Source: Flavobacteriales bacterium UBA5081
Lineage (GTDB): Bacteria; Bacteroidota; Bacteroidia; Flavobacteriales_E; Vicingaceae
DNA length: 7,368 bases
Direction: 5' to 3'
Assembly (NCBI GenBank): GCA_002415785.1
Contig: DIAJ01000044.1
Location: forward strand, 99,502-106,869
Positions 7,247-7,368 of this stretch are shown here, in pieces. The number at the start of each line of letters is the position of its first letter. Within the stretch, counting starts at the first letter, position 1. The notes under the pieces are model-generated. The model had not been told where the DNA came from and made no database searches. It saw only the letters and a program-made list of their open reading frames with translations. A program made the position numbers and the translations under genes.

Positions 7247-7254
7247 CAAAAATA
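7247..7254 (-). promoter_or_regulatory. Candidate -7 box (TATTTTTG) for the CoA-transferase gene
   Basis: Read on the minus strand, TATTTTTG matches the Bacteroidota TAnnTTTG -7 consensus exactly and ends 12 bases before the preferred ATG at 7234. No good TTTG lies at the expected -33 spacing, and the implied leader is very short. If it is real, translation must start at 7234 rather than 7306. The stretch is AT-rich, so a chance match is possible. Confidence 0.3.
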
Positions 7255-7311
7255 GTTGAAAGCAATTGGATAAAAGATGATATGTATCAGTTTGTTGAAA
7301 AAACAAATAAC

Positions 7312-7345
7312 AAAAAAGCCCGAAGTAAAAAAATACTTCGGGCTT
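7312..7345 (-). terminator. Intrinsic terminator following the 5S rRNA
   Basis: A 12-bp perfect stem pairs 7316-7327 (AAGCCCGAAGTA) with 7334-7345 (TACTTCGGGCTT) around a loop of six A. On the minus strand the stem is followed by a T-run (complement of 7312-7317). No T-run follows on the plus strand, so it ends transcription coming from the right, that is, the rRNA operon whose 5S tail lies 8 bases away. Confidence 0.88.
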
Positions 7346-7353
7346 AAAAAAAA

Positions 7354-7368
7354 TGGCGATGACATACT
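7354..7368 (-). rRNA. rrf: 5S ribosomal RNA, 3' end only (cut by the window edge)
   Basis: Read on the minus strand these 15 bases are AGTATGTCATCGCCA. This resembles the usual 3' end of 5S rRNA in this phylum (of the type AGTAGGTCGTCGCCA, which forms the closing helix), differing at two positions by my memory of the consensus. A strong terminator of the same direction follows after 8 bases, as expected at the end of an rRNA operon. The fragment is short, so the call rests on the match plus the context. The rest of the gene, and presumably 23S and 16S, would lie beyond the right edge. Confidence 0.65.

Overview
The window looks like an AT-rich chromosomal segment from a member of the Bacteroidota (Flavobacteriia or Cytophagia type). 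The evidence is a carboxypeptidase-regulatory-like plus TonB-plug plus beta-barrel outer-membrane protein, start codons without Shine-Dalgarno sequences and with AT-rich leaders, TAnnTTTG-like -7 boxes, and a 5S rRNA tail of Bacteroidota type at the right edge. All gene calls come from reading the translations and motifs; no database search was possible.

Layout, left to right. Positions 1-225 hold no supported gene, but contain a strong A/T-flanked palindrome (51-95) and a TAATTTTG -7-like box. A plus-strand gene (226-1254) encodes a PaaE-like flavin/2Fe-2S NAD(P)H oxidoreductase. It converges on a minus-strand block across a hairpin that contains its stop codon. Read in its own direction (right to left), the minus strand carries: the last bases of a 5S rRNA and its terminator (7312-7368); an acetyl-CoA hydrolase/CoA-transferase family gene (5951-7234) followed by a good intrinsic terminator; a universal stress protein gene (5380-5820) only 20 bp ahead of an outer-membrane beta-barrel/TonB-receptor-like gene (2951-5359); then the tRNA methylthiotransferase gene mtaB (1529-2863) with a 78-residue lysine-rich protein gene (1279-1515) 13 bp behind it.

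Functionally these look like separate housekeeping and accessory units rather than one pathway. They are CoA-ester metabolism, a stress-protein/outer-membrane pair, a tRNA-modification gene with a small basic partner, and an electron-transfer reductase whose oxygenase partner is not in the window. I found no CRISPR array, transposase, prophage or defence module. The points most worth a second look are the small basic protein behind mtaB, the Usp/outer-membrane gene pair, the palindrome at 51-95, and the position of the block directly behind an rRNA operon.
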